Part shown: one piece after another, positions 11,533 through 20,044 of the stretch
Layout of the letters: each line of letters begins with the position of its first letter
Numbering within the stretch: the stretch's first letter is position 1
Source: Pseudidiomarina piscicola
GTDB lineage: Bacteria; Pseudomonadota; Gammaproteobacteria; Enterobacterales; Alteromonadaceae
Direction of reading: 5' to 3'
NCBI RefSeq assembly: GCF_902806985.1
Contig: NZ_CADCXY010000007.1
Location: 1-64,000 of the forward strand
Length of the DNA: 64,000 nt
Program-made: the position numbers and the translations under genes
The notes under the pieces: model-generated
Told to the model about the DNA's origin: nothing
What the model saw: only the letters and a program-made list of their open reading frames with translations
Database searches by the model: none

Positions 11533-12174
11533 ATGAAGTTGCAGGATGAACGTCGGGACTATGAGCGCGCGCAACTGCGCCGCTCAACCTTAAAGTCGGA
11601 CCCTTTTGAACAGTTTGCCAGTTGGTTAAGTGCCGCCAAAGAAGCCGCGGTATTATCAGACTCTACCGCCTTTACGCTGGCAACCGTAGGGCCTTCAGGT
11701 CGCCCTCATCAACGCATTGTGTTACTAAAAGATATTGATTCCACAGGCTTTATCTTTTACACCAATTACGACAGCCAAAAGGGCCAAGATATCAGCGCCA
11801 ATCAACAAGCGTCGATGCACTTTGCCTGGTTGCCGTTAGAACAGCAGATCCGTATTGAAGGGGTGGTGGAAAAAGTAGACCAAGCGACCAGTGAAGCCTA
11901 CTTTCATAGCCGTCCAAAAAGTAGCCAGTTAGGGGCTTTAGCTTCACAGCAAAGTGCAACCATTGAATCACGTGGTGAACTTGAAGAAGTCTATCATGAG
12001 CTCACTGACCGTTATGCCGATCAAGTCGTGCCAATGCCGGAAAATTGGGGTGGTTATCGCGTTAAGCCGGACTACTTTGAATTTTGGCAGGGCGGAAAAT
12101 TCCGCCTGCACGATCGGTTCTGTTACCGCCAAAGCCAAACCAACGACTGGCTCATAGAGCGCCTGCAACCCTAG
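11533..12174 (+). CDS. pdxH: Pyridoxamine/pyridoxine 5'-phosphate oxidase
   Basis: An FMN-dependent oxidase making pyridoxal 5'-phosphate, the final step of vitamin B6 synthesis and salvage. At 213 residues it is close to the 218 of E. coli. FMN and substrate motifs are visible: RIVLLKDIDSTGFIFYTNY, SRPKSSQLGALAS and the C-terminal EFWQGGKFRLHDRF with the conserved Arg and His. Its TAG stop overlaps the stop of the convergent downstream gene within a palindromic CTAG. Confidence 0.95.
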   Translation: MKLQDERRDYERAQLRRSTLKSDPFEQFASWLSAAKEAAVLSDSTAFTLATVGPSGRPHQRIVLLKDIDSTGFIFYTNYDSQKGQDISANQQASMHFAWLPLEQQIRIEGVVEKVDQATSEAYFHSRPKSSQLGALASQQSATIESRGELEEVYHELTDRYADQVVPMPENWGGYRVKPDYFEFWQGGKFRLHDRFCYRQSQTNDWLIERLQP

Positions 12175-13226
12175 GGCAAAGGTTCATCACAAAATTCAGC
12201 GCACCACTCAAGCTGGCGCCACGTGGCTGCGCTGTATTCGATTCCTGTTTGCAGTTGCTGCCGACGTTTACTAAGCGCACCTTCACCGGGTAAGCGTATG
12301 GGCTGCGCCGGAGTAATGGGGGTCGCCTGACGCACAGCTGCCACCAATTGTTGCGCCTGGCGTTCAAACGCACCTTCTGCCATCAAGGCGCTGGGATCGA
12401 CCACCTGTAACCACACCGTATTAGCATCACCATCAGCTGCCTGAGCGTCAGCACGGCCATAGTCGCTCAATGCCAAAGTCCAAAATTCGCTGAACAAATT
12501 CAAACCGGTGCCTTTGTAACCTAACGCCTCGCCACCTAAACTGGCCAAAACACTGGCTGGTTCAGCGACAAAAGTGTTTGGGTCACAACTGTAATCACCC
12601 TCAGCGGTGATCAAAGCCGGGTACGGAAGTTGTTTTCCTTCAGCAATGGCAGTGCGTACCTTGCCCGCAGCCGTCATCGATAGACTCATATCAAGCAATA
12701 CTGGGTCTGAGGTTGTTGGCACGCCTATCGCGAAAGGATTGGGCGAAAAGCTTGCCGATTTTGCGCCAAAGGGAGCAACAACTTGTTGTGCGGGCGTGCT
12801 GCACATCATCTGAATCAACATACCGGCTGCGGTTGCTTGCTCTAAATACACCGCAAGCGCGGCGACATGCTGGGTACGACGCACAATCACGGTACCCGTA
12901 CCATAATCCCGTGCCATGGCAATGGCCTTTTCAATAGCTTGGGGAAGTACATATAGACCCGATAGCAAGTCAGCATCCCATAACGCAATGGCCGCACGTT
13001 CTTGTGCCACACGCGGTTGACCGCTGGCCTTGGTCGCGCCCTTGGCGAGTGCTTGCAAGTTATAACGCAAGCGCAACAGGCCGTGCGTGCGGAAGCCCAT
13101 TAAATCACCTGCGACAAGATGCTTCGCCATGGCTTGTGCGACACCACATGTCGCGCCTTGACTCTCTAAACAGCGTGTCGCCCAGTCTGTAAGCGCTTCT
13201 GCTGAACGTTTTTTTTCGTGACTCAT
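12171..13226 (-). CDS. Malate/L-lactate dehydrogenase family oxidoreductase
   Basis: A 351-residue NAD(P)-dependent dehydrogenase of the Ldh_2 family (malate, L-lactate, sulfolactate, ureidoglycolate and delta-1-piperideine-2-carboxylate reductases), which has a fold distinct from classical LDH. Family motifs are AGDLMGFRTHGLLRL near residue 40, ATAAGMLIQMMC, and APFGAKSASFSPNPFAIG, which binds the nucleotide. The substrate cannot be decided from sequence alone. It converges with pdxH, the stops sharing CTAG, and is divergent from pfkA across an 84-base gap. Confidence 0.87.
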   Translation of the reverse strand: MSHEKKRSAEALTDWATRCLESQGATCGVAQAMAKHLVAGDLMGFRTHGLLRLRYNLQALAKGATKASGQPRVAQERAAIALWDADLLSGLYVLPQAIEKAIAMARDYGTGTVIVRRTQHVAALAVYLEQATAAGMLIQMMCSTPAQQVVAPFGAKSASFSPNPFAIGVPTTSDPVLLDMSLSMTAAGKVRTAIAEGKQLPYPALITAEGDYSCDPNTFVAEPASVLASLGGEALGYKGTGLNLFSEFWTLALSDYGRADAQAADGDANTVWLQVVDPSALMAEGAFERQAQQLVAAVRQATPITPAQPIRLPGEGALSKRRQQLQTGIEYSAATWRQLEWCAEFCDEPLP

Positions 13227-13310
13227 AGGCCCCTTCGCTTGTTATTCGGCTGTAGTTCGATAAGCTTACCAAATACTTAATATGAGGCAATACAGAGGAG
13301 TAAGCCGCAC

Positions 13311-14345
13311 GTGTCGGTCAGCAAAAAAATACAACGGATTGCAGTTCTCACCAGTGGCGGTGACGCACCAGGAATGAATGCCGCGTTGCGCGCGGTGGTG
13401 CTTGCGGCGGATCATTACAATATCGAAGTTATCGCGTTTCGGCACGGTTACCAAGGGTTACTTGATAATGAACATGTCGTGTTAGAGCCCAAAGACGTTC
13501 TGCACGTTTTGCAGTATTCCGGTACCATCATCAAAAGTGCTCGGTGCAAGCTGTTTAAAGAAGACGCCGCGGCCATTACCGCAGCGCAGAACCTTGACGC
13601 CTTGAGCATCGATGCGCTCATCGTTATTGGCGGCGATGGCTCATTACGCGGGGCCGACCACCTTGCCAATCACTGGAGTGGTCAGGTCATTGGTATGCCA
13701 GGCACTATCGACAACGATTTATATGGTACAGATACCACCATCGGCTACGCCACAGCCGTGAATATCGCCATGGATGCCTTGGATAAAATTCGTGACACCG
13801 CAGACGCCATGGACCGAGTGTTCATTGTTGAAGTTATGGGCCGCTACGCCGGCTTTATTGGCTTACGCAGCGCTATGGCAGCAGGTGCCGAGCGAATGAT
13901 TTTACCGGAGTTGCAAAAAGACAAACCACTTACCGTTAGCGCCTTGGTTAAGCACATTCATCGAGTAAAAGAGATCCGCGGTGAAGGTAGCTACGTGATG
14001 GTGCTAAGTGAGCATCAATGGCCGGGCGGAGCCGTCGCCCTCGCCGAACAGCTTGATGCCGAATACGACTTGCCTTGCCGTCCGTGTCTGCTTGGCCACA
14101 TTCAACGTGGCGGACCTCCCGCTCCAGCCGACCGTATACTTGCCTCAGAACTTGGCGTTCATGCCGTTGAGCTAATCTTACGCGGGGCTCATCGAGTGAT
14201 GGCCGGCATGCGCGCGAATCAGTGTGTCGAAGTACCACTGAACGAGTCATGGGAAAAGAAAAACCCACTGACCGAAAACCTGCTACGGATTCAGCACGAA
14301 ATATTTAATCCAGTGAAGAAAAAGCAACGTAATAAGAGCGAGTAA
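13311..14345 (+). CDS. pfkA: 6-phosphofructokinase (ATP type)
   Basis: Phosphorylates fructose 6-phosphate in glycolysis. Residues that separate ATP- from PPi-dependent enzymes are ATP-type: GGDGS (107-111) with Gly at the third position after GG, and PGTIDND (130-136) with Gly rather than Lys. Other motifs are TSGGDAPGMNAA, EVMGRYAGF and LGHIQRGGPP. At 344 residues it is slightly longer than the 320-residue bacterial form. The start is GTG at 13311, supported by AGAGGAG about 10 bases upstream; no ATG is suitably placed. Confidence 0.92.
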   Translation: MSVSKKIQRIAVLTSGGDAPGMNAALRAVVLAADHYNIEVIAFRHGYQGLLDNEHVVLEPKDVLHVLQYSGTIIKSARCKLFKEDAAAITAAQNLDALSIDALIVIGGDGSLRGADHLANHWSGQVIGMPGTIDNDLYGTDTTIGYATAVNIAMDALDKIRDTADAMDRVFIVEVMGRYAGFIGLRSAMAAGAERMILPELQKDKPLTVSALVKHIHRVKEIRGEGSYVMVLSEHQWPGGAVALAEQLDAEYDLPCRPCLLGHIQRGGPPAPADRILASELGVHAVELILRGAHRVMAGMRANQCVEVPLNESWEKKNPLTENLLRIQHEIFNPVKKKQRNKSE

Positions 14346-14358
14346 AAATGTAGCTTTT

Positions 14359-14394
14359 AGGGGCTTTTACGCAGATAATACGCCCCTTTCTTTT
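14359..14394 (+). terminator. Terminator after pfkA
   Basis: AGGGGC pairs with GCCCCT (14382-14387) across a 17-base loop, followed by a T-rich run (TTCTTTTCT). It is a moderate-strength hairpin directly downstream of pfkA and upstream of the next gene's ribosome site. Confidence 0.55.
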
Positions 14395-14435
14395 CTACCC
14401 GTTCTGCGCTGGTGCAACGACGGAGGAGTTTGACC

Positions 14436-15371
14436 TTGACCCCACAATCAACTGCTGCGGTAACGACCGTAACTATTGACACCTCGACGCCCGTACGCGA
14501 ATTTTTCGGTGCTCACGTCGATGGTCAGATTCATCGCCAAGCAACCCATATTTTAGGCTTTGGTTTTGATGGTACCGCCTGCTTCCGCAAAGGCACTCGC
14601 AATGGTCCTGACGGGCTACGCGCCGTGTCAGAAGACATCGAATCGTATTCACCCTACCTAGATGCGGATTTGTTTGATCATCGCTTTTATGACCTAGGCA
14701 ATCTATCTCTAGGCAAAAGCGACGACATTGAAGCGCAATGGCACTATGCGACCGACCAGTTTGAAGCGTTGTTTGGTCCATTAGACCTTGCCGAACAAGG
14801 TATTCGCGTATTAACCCTAGGGGGTGAGCACTCGATATCTTATGCGCCGATCCGAAAATACCTGGCCCAGTACCCAGATCTGGCTCTATTGCACCTTGAT
14901 GCGCATGCCGACTTACGTGATGGCTTTCTCGGTTACCACTATTCTCATGCTTCCATTATTCGTCGCTCACTCGACCATTTTGGTCCTGATCATCAGTTGA
15001 TCCAGTACGGTATTCGTTCAGGCACGCGTGAAGAATACCAATACATGAAAGAGCACAAAACCGTACGTACCTCACGGCAAGACTTTCTAGCAAGTGTCGC
15101 GGCCTTACCCGACGACCGGCCGATCTACTTAACCTTAGATCTCGATTATTTTGACCCGTCGTTCTTGCCAGGCACCGGCACCCCCGAACCAGGTGGGGAA
15201 GACTTTCATTCCTACGTCAGCTTGATCAAGATACTTCGACAAAAGAACTTGGTCGGTGCCGATGTTGTTGAGCTGTCTCCGGAAATCGATCCGACCGGCA
15301 ACTCAGATGTCTTTGCAGCAAAAATCGTGCGCGAACTATTGATCATTCTAAACGAAAAAGGAGCTCGCTAA
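14436..15371 (+). CDS. speB: Agmatinase/arginase-family ureohydrolase
   Basis: A Mn-dependent ureohydrolase that, beside speA, most likely hydrolyses agmatine to putrescine and urea. The dinuclear manganese ligands are present: LGGEHSISY (His), LHLDAHADLRD (Asp-His-Asp), and TLDLDYFDPSFLPG (two Asp). The GTG at 14412 would read through the ribosome site. GGAGGAG (14422-14428) lies seven bases ahead of the TTG at 14436, so that rare start is chosen, giving 311 residues. Its stop overlaps the speA start (TAATG), implying coupled translation. The agmatinase role is inferred from context; arginase or formimidoglutamase would share the fold. Confidence 0.85.
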   Translation: MTPQSTAAVTTVTIDTSTPVREFFGAHVDGQIHRQATHILGFGFDGTACFRKGTRNGPDGLRAVSEDIESYSPYLDADLFDHRFYDLGNLSLGKSDDIEAQWHYATDQFEALFGPLDLAEQGIRVLTLGGEHSISYAPIRKYLAQYPDLALLHLDAHADLRDGFLGYHYSHASIIRRSLDHFGPDHQLIQYGIRSGTREEYQYMKEHKTVRTSRQDFLASVAALPDDRPIYLTLDLDYFDPSFLPGTGTPEPGGEDFHSYVSLIKILRQKNLVGADVVELSPEIDPTGNSDVFAAKIVRELLIILNEKGAR

Positions 15372-17281
15372 TGGCCGATGGCAACTGGAGCATTGAAGAC
15401 GCTGAAGAGCTTTATGGCGTCCGGCGCTGGGGAGCGGGCTACTTTTCAATTGGGGAAAGCGGCAATATTCGAATTGCGCCAAACCACCGACTTCCCGATG
15501 TCACCATCGATATGAAAGACGTCTTGGATGAGATCCGGGCTGAAGGTATTCAACTGCCAGCCGTGATCCGCTTCCACGATATTCTTCGCTCGCAGGTTGA
15601 AATACTTAACGAAACCTTTGCTAAAACCATTGCCGATGCCAATTACAACGGCTGCTATAGCGGTGTGTTTCCGATCAAAGTAAACCAAATGCGCGAAGTC
15701 GTCGAAGAGATTATCGACGCAGGTGAACCCTATAATTACGGCCTCGAAGCAGGCTCTAAGCCAGAATTGATGGCGGTTCTTGCCTACAACGAAAACCCTG
15801 ATGCACTTACCGTATTAAATGGTTACAAAGACGAAGACTATTTGACCCTTGCCCTACTTGGCCGCCAGTTACGTCGCAAAATGCTGATCGTCATTGAAAA
15901 GTACAGCGAACTAGAAATGCTGATACCGCTGGCCAAGAAACTCGGTGTGCAGCCTTTAATTGGCCTGCGCAGCAAAATGATGGTGCGTAGCGCTGGCAAG
16001 TGGGCCGGTTCAAGTGGCGATCGCGCCAAGTTTGGTCTCAGCATCACTGAAATTCTGAATATTATCGAACTGCTGAAAAAAGAAGACATGCTCGAGTGCG
16101 CTAAGTTGCTGCATTTCCATATCGGTAGCCAAATGTCAGATATCCGCAAAGTGAAAGAAGCGGTTTCTGAAGGCGCACGGCTGTATGCCAAGCTCATTAA
16201 AGAAGGCGTGCCCCTTGAATACTTGGACATTGGCGGCGGCCTTGGCATTGACTACGACGGCACTAGCTCGACCACTGACTCGTCACGTAACTATTCCACC
16301 GAGGAATACGTTGCCGATGTGGTTTACGGCGTTAAACAGATTTGTGATTTAGAAGACGTGCCCCACCCTAACTTGGTCAGTGAGAGTGGCCGCGCCATTA
16401 CTGCACACCATAGTTGTGTGGTGACCAACATCGTTGGCGAAATAAAAAATACCGGTGCACAATTTGATGTGAGTGTGAGTGAAGGTGAGCATATTCTTGT
16501 TAGCAACATGCGTGAATTGGTCAACAGCCCAAACATGCACCCGCAAGAACGCTATAACGACGCCGCCTCGTACAAGCAAAGTGCGTACGAAGCGTTTAAG
16601 CTTGGTATCTTGTCTCTTAACGAGATGGCTAAGCTCGACACTATGTACTGGCGCATTTTAACTGAGATCCATGGCTCACTTGATCGCGACACCTTCGTAT
16701 TCCAAGAGCTTGAAGAACTTGAAGATATGCTGGCAAGTCAGTACTTGTGTAATTTTTCTATCTTTCAGTCAGCAGCAGATACATGGGCCATTGGCCAGGT
16801 GTTACCCATAGTTCCGGTGAGTCGCCTGAACGAAAAGCCGGAAGTGCGTTGTTCCATCGTCGATATTACCTGCGACAGCGACGGCAAGCTGTCAAAATAT
16901 ATCGAGGGTACCGAGATCAGCGATAACATACCCATGCATAATCTGCGCAAGGGTGAAGACTACTTTGTCGGTATGTTCCTCACAGGCGCGTACCAAGACG
17001 TTATGGGTGATATGCACAACCTTTTCGGTCGTCTAACCGAAGTGCACATTTATTGCCACGACGACGAGCCGGGCGACTTTTACATTGAAGAAGTGGTACC
17101 AGGAACAGCCGCAGAGAAAGTGCTTGAAACCATGCAATACAATACCGACTTCATGGCGAAAACCGTCAAGAAGAGTATTGACCGCGAGGTGAGAAAAGGC
17201 CATATTGCACCTCGTGAAGGGGTTCGCTGGACTGACTACTATGAGAAATGTCTAGCAGGTAGCACCTACCTTAAGACCTAA
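15371..17281 (+). CDS. speA: Biosynthetic arginine decarboxylase
   Basis: A PLP- and Mg-dependent decarboxylase converting arginine to agmatine, feeding the upstream ureohydrolase and so putrescine and spermidine synthesis. The 636 residues match the family. The alanine-racemase-like barrel begins about residue 80, with the PLP lysine in FPIKVNQ. The glycine loop is LDIGGGLGIDYDGT, and the C-terminal beta domain contains the substrate-site segment around CSIVDITCDSDGK. It overlaps the preceding gene by one base. The tRNA-Phe gene follows after about 95 bases. Confidence 0.96.
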   Translation: MADGNWSIEDAEELYGVRRWGAGYFSIGESGNIRIAPNHRLPDVTIDMKDVLDEIRAEGIQLPAVIRFHDILRSQVEILNETFAKTIADANYNGCYSGVFPIKVNQMREVVEEIIDAGEPYNYGLEAGSKPELMAVLAYNENPDALTVLNGYKDEDYLTLALLGRQLRRKMLIVIEKYSELEMLIPLAKKLGVQPLIGLRSKMMVRSAGKWAGSSGDRAKFGLSITEILNIIELLKKEDMLECAKLLHFHIGSQMSDIRKVKEAVSEGARLYAKLIKEGVPLEYLDIGGGLGIDYDGTSSTTDSSRNYSTEEYVADVVYGVKQICDLEDVPHPNLVSESGRAITAHHSCVVTNIVGEIKNTGAQFDVSVSEGEHILVSNMRELVNSPNMHPQERYNDAASYKQSAYEAFKLGILSLNEMAKLDTMYWRILTEIHGSLDRDTFVFQELEELEDMLASQYLCNFSIFQSAADTWAIGQVLPIVPVSRLNEKPEVRCSIVDITCDSDGKLSKYIEGTEISDNIPMHNLRKGEDYFVGMFLTGAYQDVMGDMHNLFGRLTEVHIYCHDDEPGDFYIEEVVPGTAAEKVLETMQYNTDFMAKTVKKSIDREVRKGHIAPREGVRWTDYYEKCLAGSTYLKT

Positions 17282-17336
17282 ATTTAACCAAACTGCGTAT
17301 TTACTGAGCAAACGGTCGAAAAACCCGAAAAAGCGG

Positions 17337-17365
17337 TTGACTCTGAAGCCAAAAACTCGTTTAAT
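17337..17365 (+). promoter_or_regulatory. Promoter of tRNA-Phe
   Basis: TTGACT (17337-17342) and TTTAAT (17360-17365) are 17 bases apart and are followed by a GC-rich discriminator just ahead of the tRNA at 17376, as expected for a stable-RNA promoter. Confidence 0.6.
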
Positions 17366-17375
17366 ACGCCCCGTT

Positions 17376-17451
17376 GCCCGGATAGCTCAGTCGGTAGAGC
17401 AGAGGATTGAAAATCCTCGTGTCGGTGGTTCGATTCCGCCTCCGGGCACCA
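17376..17451 (+). tRNA. tRNA-Phe (anticodon GAA), attachment site of the accessory region
   Basis: A complete 76-base tRNA with encoded CCA. The acceptor stem GCCCGGA pairs with the 3' TCCGGGC, the D-loop is AGCTCAGTCGGTAGAGC, the anticodon loop TTGAAAA holds GAA, and the T-arm contains GGTTCGATTCC. It is nearly identical to E. coli tRNA-Phe. Its 3' half is repeated at 24434-24480 and in part at 61628-61658, so it is the attB/attL site of tandem integrated elements and remains intact at the chromosomal end. The last codons of the integrase gene on the other strand lie within it. Confidence 0.97.
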
Positions 17452-18502
17452 CTATTTTAAAGGCCTCGCTGGCAACAGCGGGGCTTTTTACTTTCCGCCT
17501 TTGTACCAGATTTGTACCAATTGTACCGCCGACGTTGTTTGCCACACGTTTCAGCTGCCCTTTCGCCAAGTGTGCATAGCGCAACACCATCTCAAAAGAT
17601 GCCCAACCGCCAAGCTCCTGCAATTCTTGTAAGCTTGTACCGTTTTGCACATGCCAGCTTGCCCATGTATGGCGTAAATCGTGCCAACGAAAATTTTCAA
17701 TACCCGCTCGTTTCAGTGCTGCATGCCATGCTTTGGTAGAGGTACGTTCAACTGGCTTGCCCTGATAGACAAAACAGTAGTCGTTATCCTCGCCCTGCAC
17801 TTCATGCAAGACTGCCAGCGCATCGTTATTCAGTGGAACATTGATCGCCCGACCTGATTTCGACTCATCGGGATGGATCCATGCGTAACCGCGTTCTAAG
17901 TCGACCTGATCCCAACGCAGGTAACTGACATTGGATTGCCGTAAACCTGTCGCCAGTGAAAAGATCGCCATTAACTGCAAATGGCGCGGTAATTCACTTA
18001 ATAATCGCTGTGCTTCGTCGGGTCGTAACCAACGTATTCGCTTTCTTGGCTCCTTATAGAGCTTGATAGCGGGAATATGGTCGATCCATTCCCATTCGTC
18101 GCGTGCTGCCCGTAAAATCGCTCTAATCAATGCTAGGTAACGATTTGCGGTACTGGTTGACGCAATTTCTAAGCGTTTATGCTTAATTGCATCGACTACA
18201 TCACGATTGACTTCATCAAGGTACAAAGCGCCGAGATAGTTATCGAGCCAACGGAGCTTGCCTAAGTCTTTCTTTGCATCGGCTTTGCTGGCTCGTTCTT
18301 GTAACCAGCGCACAACAGCTTCTTTCCATGTGCGACGTGGTTTTTCTCCCAGTTTATACACCCGCCAAGCTTCGCTCTTTAGGTGGTCTTCATACTCTTG
18401 TGCCCGCTTCTTTTCTTCGGTGCCAGTAGAGCGCGATACTCTCTCTCCGTTTGGTGCCGTGAAGCGAGTCCACCAGAGGTTCCCACGTTTGTACAATGCC
18501 AT
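17387..18502 (-). CDS. int: Tyrosine recombinase/integrase of element 1
   Basis: A site-specific recombinase of 371 residues that integrates and excises the element at tRNA-Phe. All catalytic residues can be placed: R188 (ATGLRQSN), K215, H274-x-x-R277 (HDLRH), W300 in the second His/Trp position and nucleophile Y309 (RYAHL). The N-terminal SAM-like core-binding domain spans about 55-150. The C-terminus after residue 320 (VPGGGIEPPTRGF) is translated from the complement of the tRNA terminator and tRNA-Phe, so the sequence of the attachment site fixes the protein's tail. The gene points towards the tRNA, the usual layout for tRNA-targeting elements. Confidence 0.95.
   Translation of the reverse strand: MALYKRGNLWWTRFTAPNGERVSRSTGTEEKKRAQEYEDHLKSEAWRVYKLGEKPRRTWKEAVVRWLQERASKADAKKDLGKLRWLDNYLGALYLDEVNRDVVDAIKHKRLEIASTSTANRYLALIRAILRAARDEWEWIDHIPAIKLYKEPRKRIRWLRPDEAQRLLSELPRHLQLMAIFSLATGLRQSNVSYLRWDQVDLERGYAWIHPDESKSGRAINVPLNNDALAVLHEVQGEDNDYCFVYQGKPVERTSTKAWHAALKRAGIENFRWHDLRHTWASWHVQNGTSLQELQELGGWASFEMVLRYAHLAKGQLKRVANNVGGTIGTNLVQRRKVKSPAVASEAFKIVVPGGGIEPPTRGFSILCSTD
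17463..17489 (+). terminator. Rho-independent terminator of tRNA-Phe
   Basis: GCCTCGCTG pairs with CAGCGGGGC (one T-G wobble) over a 4-base loop and runs into TTTTTA. It ends the tRNA transcript. It belongs to the element side of the junction and also encodes codons near the end of the integrase on the opposite strand. A similar hairpin follows the third att copy near 61.67 kb. Confidence 0.8.
17501..17527. repeat. TGTACCA direct repeats, left end of element 1
   Basis: TTGTACCA occurs at 17501 and 17512, then TTGTACC at 17521. The same motif, with the same 11-base spacing of the first pair, recurs at 24309-24347 near the other end of the element, and again at 61698-61716. The placement suggests arm-type integrase binding sites. 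The left copies also lie inside the integrase reading frame. Confidence 0.6.
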
Positions 18503-18711
18503 GATGATTCCTCCTCATCACAACCTTGTTGCGGCGTGTTCACACCAAAAGAATATAAAGCATCCAGGTATTCCACAAGGTCTTTTTCGAGGAACACCCA
18601 ACGCTTGCCAGGCTTTGCCGCTTTGATACGTCGACTGCGTGCCAATTCGCCCAAGTGGGATTCTGAAATACACAGGTATTTCGCTGCTTGGTGAAGGTCG
18701 AAAGTTTTCAT
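18379..18711 (-). CDS. Excisionase-like helix-turn-helix protein (AlpA/HTH_17 type)
   Basis: A small DNA-binding protein of 110 residues. The first 55 residues form a MerR/AlpA-like winged HTH (LHQAAKYLCISESHLGELARSRR ... GKRWVFLEKDLVEYLDAL shape), as in excisionases and regulators of integrative elements. The remainder has no recognisable domain. Its 3' end overlaps the integrase start by about 124 bases in another frame, which could couple their expression or mean the C-terminal part is not under strong selection. The probable role is directionality factor or regulator of int. Confidence 0.78.
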   Translation of the reverse strand: MKTFDLHQAAKYLCISESHLGELARSRRIKAAKPGKRWVFLEKDLVEYLDALYSFGVNTPQQGCDEEESSWHCTNVGTSGGLASRHQTEREYRALLAPKKRSGHKSMKTT

Positions 18712-18714
18712 GCC

Positions 18715-19974
18715 TCATTCCTCCGACTCCAGCAGAGTTCCAAGTTTGACGAACTTCACTTGTTTTTCTGCGACCTTTTTCTCGACGTAAGCATCGAATG
18801 AAATGTGTTTGTTCTCTGCCGATTTGAAGTAACTTCTGGCGTGTTCAAGATAAACGGCAAGTGCTTCTGCCATTGACTCGATTTCGTACTTAACCATGAA
18901 GCTTGTTAAATAGCCTGTGGTTCCGACAAAGATGGATTCATCGCTCGGTATACACTCAAAGTCCAGACGGTGAATATTTTCCACAGGGTGCGGAGTAAAC
19001 TTTGCCTTTGAGAGTGTTCGCCATTCAGCAGCGAGCGGCCAACGTGAGCGATTACTATCGCTTGGATTAATGTCACAAAGCGACAACCATTGCGTGGTGT
19101 AGTAGCGCCACAATGAGTTAAATAGCTCGATGATAAAGTCGGGATCGATCGACTGACAGGTTTTCAACGCTTCGCGGCGTAACTGGAATTCAAGCCGCCA
19201 GACAGAGCTTTCACCATCCCAGCCGTTTTGCTGCCACAGCTCTTTGAAGAAGACTTTCTCTGATTTTTCGATCTCTTTGGTTTTGTTATATAAGCGCGCA
19301 GAGACCTCGCCAGATTGACCGAAGACATTTCCCAACAGCTGTTCCGATTCTAGATAAAACGAGCGGCGATTCGAGCGACACCGCCAGCGTTTAGCATCGA
19401 TGGCCTGCCAGTCAATCGTACTGGTAAAATCAACGCATAAATCAATCCGACTTATAGAGCCATTATCCGCGTCCGCTAATAACGAATCAGCTACCTCTCT
19501 GGCGGCCTGAAGTGACGACTCATAGCCACAACATGAAAGTAGTTCACTTGATATCTCCACATACAGCGGAGGAACCTTACCTGCATTTTCTCCTGCAACA
19601 CGGAGACGAAAGTGAGCGTTTGATACGACAAAAGAATGCATGCCCTGACCTTTGGCGTTAACCTTAAAAGGTATGTTAGCGAGGCGCAGCGCGGCAACTG
19701 CCTTTCCGCTGCGCCGCCCGCCTTTAGCTATTTCTTTCTTTTCTTGGAGCTGGCTTAGGAGCCCTGAACGCACTTCGCCGCGAAACGACAAATAAAGGCT
19801 GTCGATTCCAGATCGGATAATTCGGGTTTGGTGGTATTTTGGGGGTGCTGTGTTACAAAGTGGCGCACCCTGCTCGTCGGCTAGATTGGCATTGACACCG
19901 AAATCAGTTTCCTTCTTTGAAGCAAACAGATTATCGCCGTCTGTGTTTTTTTGGACTTGCTCATTTTTTGACAT
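18715..19974 (-). CDS. Replication initiation protein (Rep_trans/rolling-circle type)
   Basis: A 419-residue protein resembling the replication initiation factor family of rolling-circle plasmids, filamentous phages (RstA-like) and integrated satellites. Family-like stretches are GIDSLYLSFRGE near residue 55, SRIDLCVDFT near 180, ARLYNKTKEIEKSEK near 240 and WRLEFQLRREAL near 280. The first about 45 residues look disordered. The probable role is nicking and initiating replication of the excised element. It is separated from the HTH gene by only 3 bases, so rep-HTH-int probably form one leftward operon. The catalytic Tyr cannot be assigned with certainty. Confidence 0.75.
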   Translation of the reverse strand: MSKNEQVQKNTDGDNLFASKKETDFGVNANLADEQGAPLCNTAPPKYHQTRIIRSGIDSLYLSFRGEVRSGLLSQLQEKKEIAKGGRRSGKAVAALRLANIPFKVNAKGQGMHSFVVSNAHFRLRVAGENAGKVPPLYVEISSELLSCCGYESSLQAAREVADSLLADADNGSISRIDLCVDFTSTIDWQAIDAKRWRCRSNRRSFYLESEQLLGNVFGQSGEVSARLYNKTKEIEKSEKVFFKELWQQNGWDGESSVWRLEFQLRREALKTCQSIDPDFIIELFNSLWRYYTTQWLSLCDINPSDSNRSRWPLAAEWRTLSKAKFTPHPVENIHRLDFECIPSDESIFVGTTGYLTSFMVKYEIESMAEALAVYLEHARSYFKSAENKHISFDAYVEKKVAEKQVKFVKLGTLLESEE

Positions 19975-20044
19975 TGTTGAAACCTCAGATTGTGAATGAG
20001 GTTTCTTACTTTATGCATCTAAACAGGAATGTTTAGGACGTCGA

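Noticed and set aside
13311-14345. PPi-dependent phosphofructokinase
   Set aside because: The deciding residues are Gly in GGDGS and Gly in PGTIDND, which is the ATP-dependent pattern.
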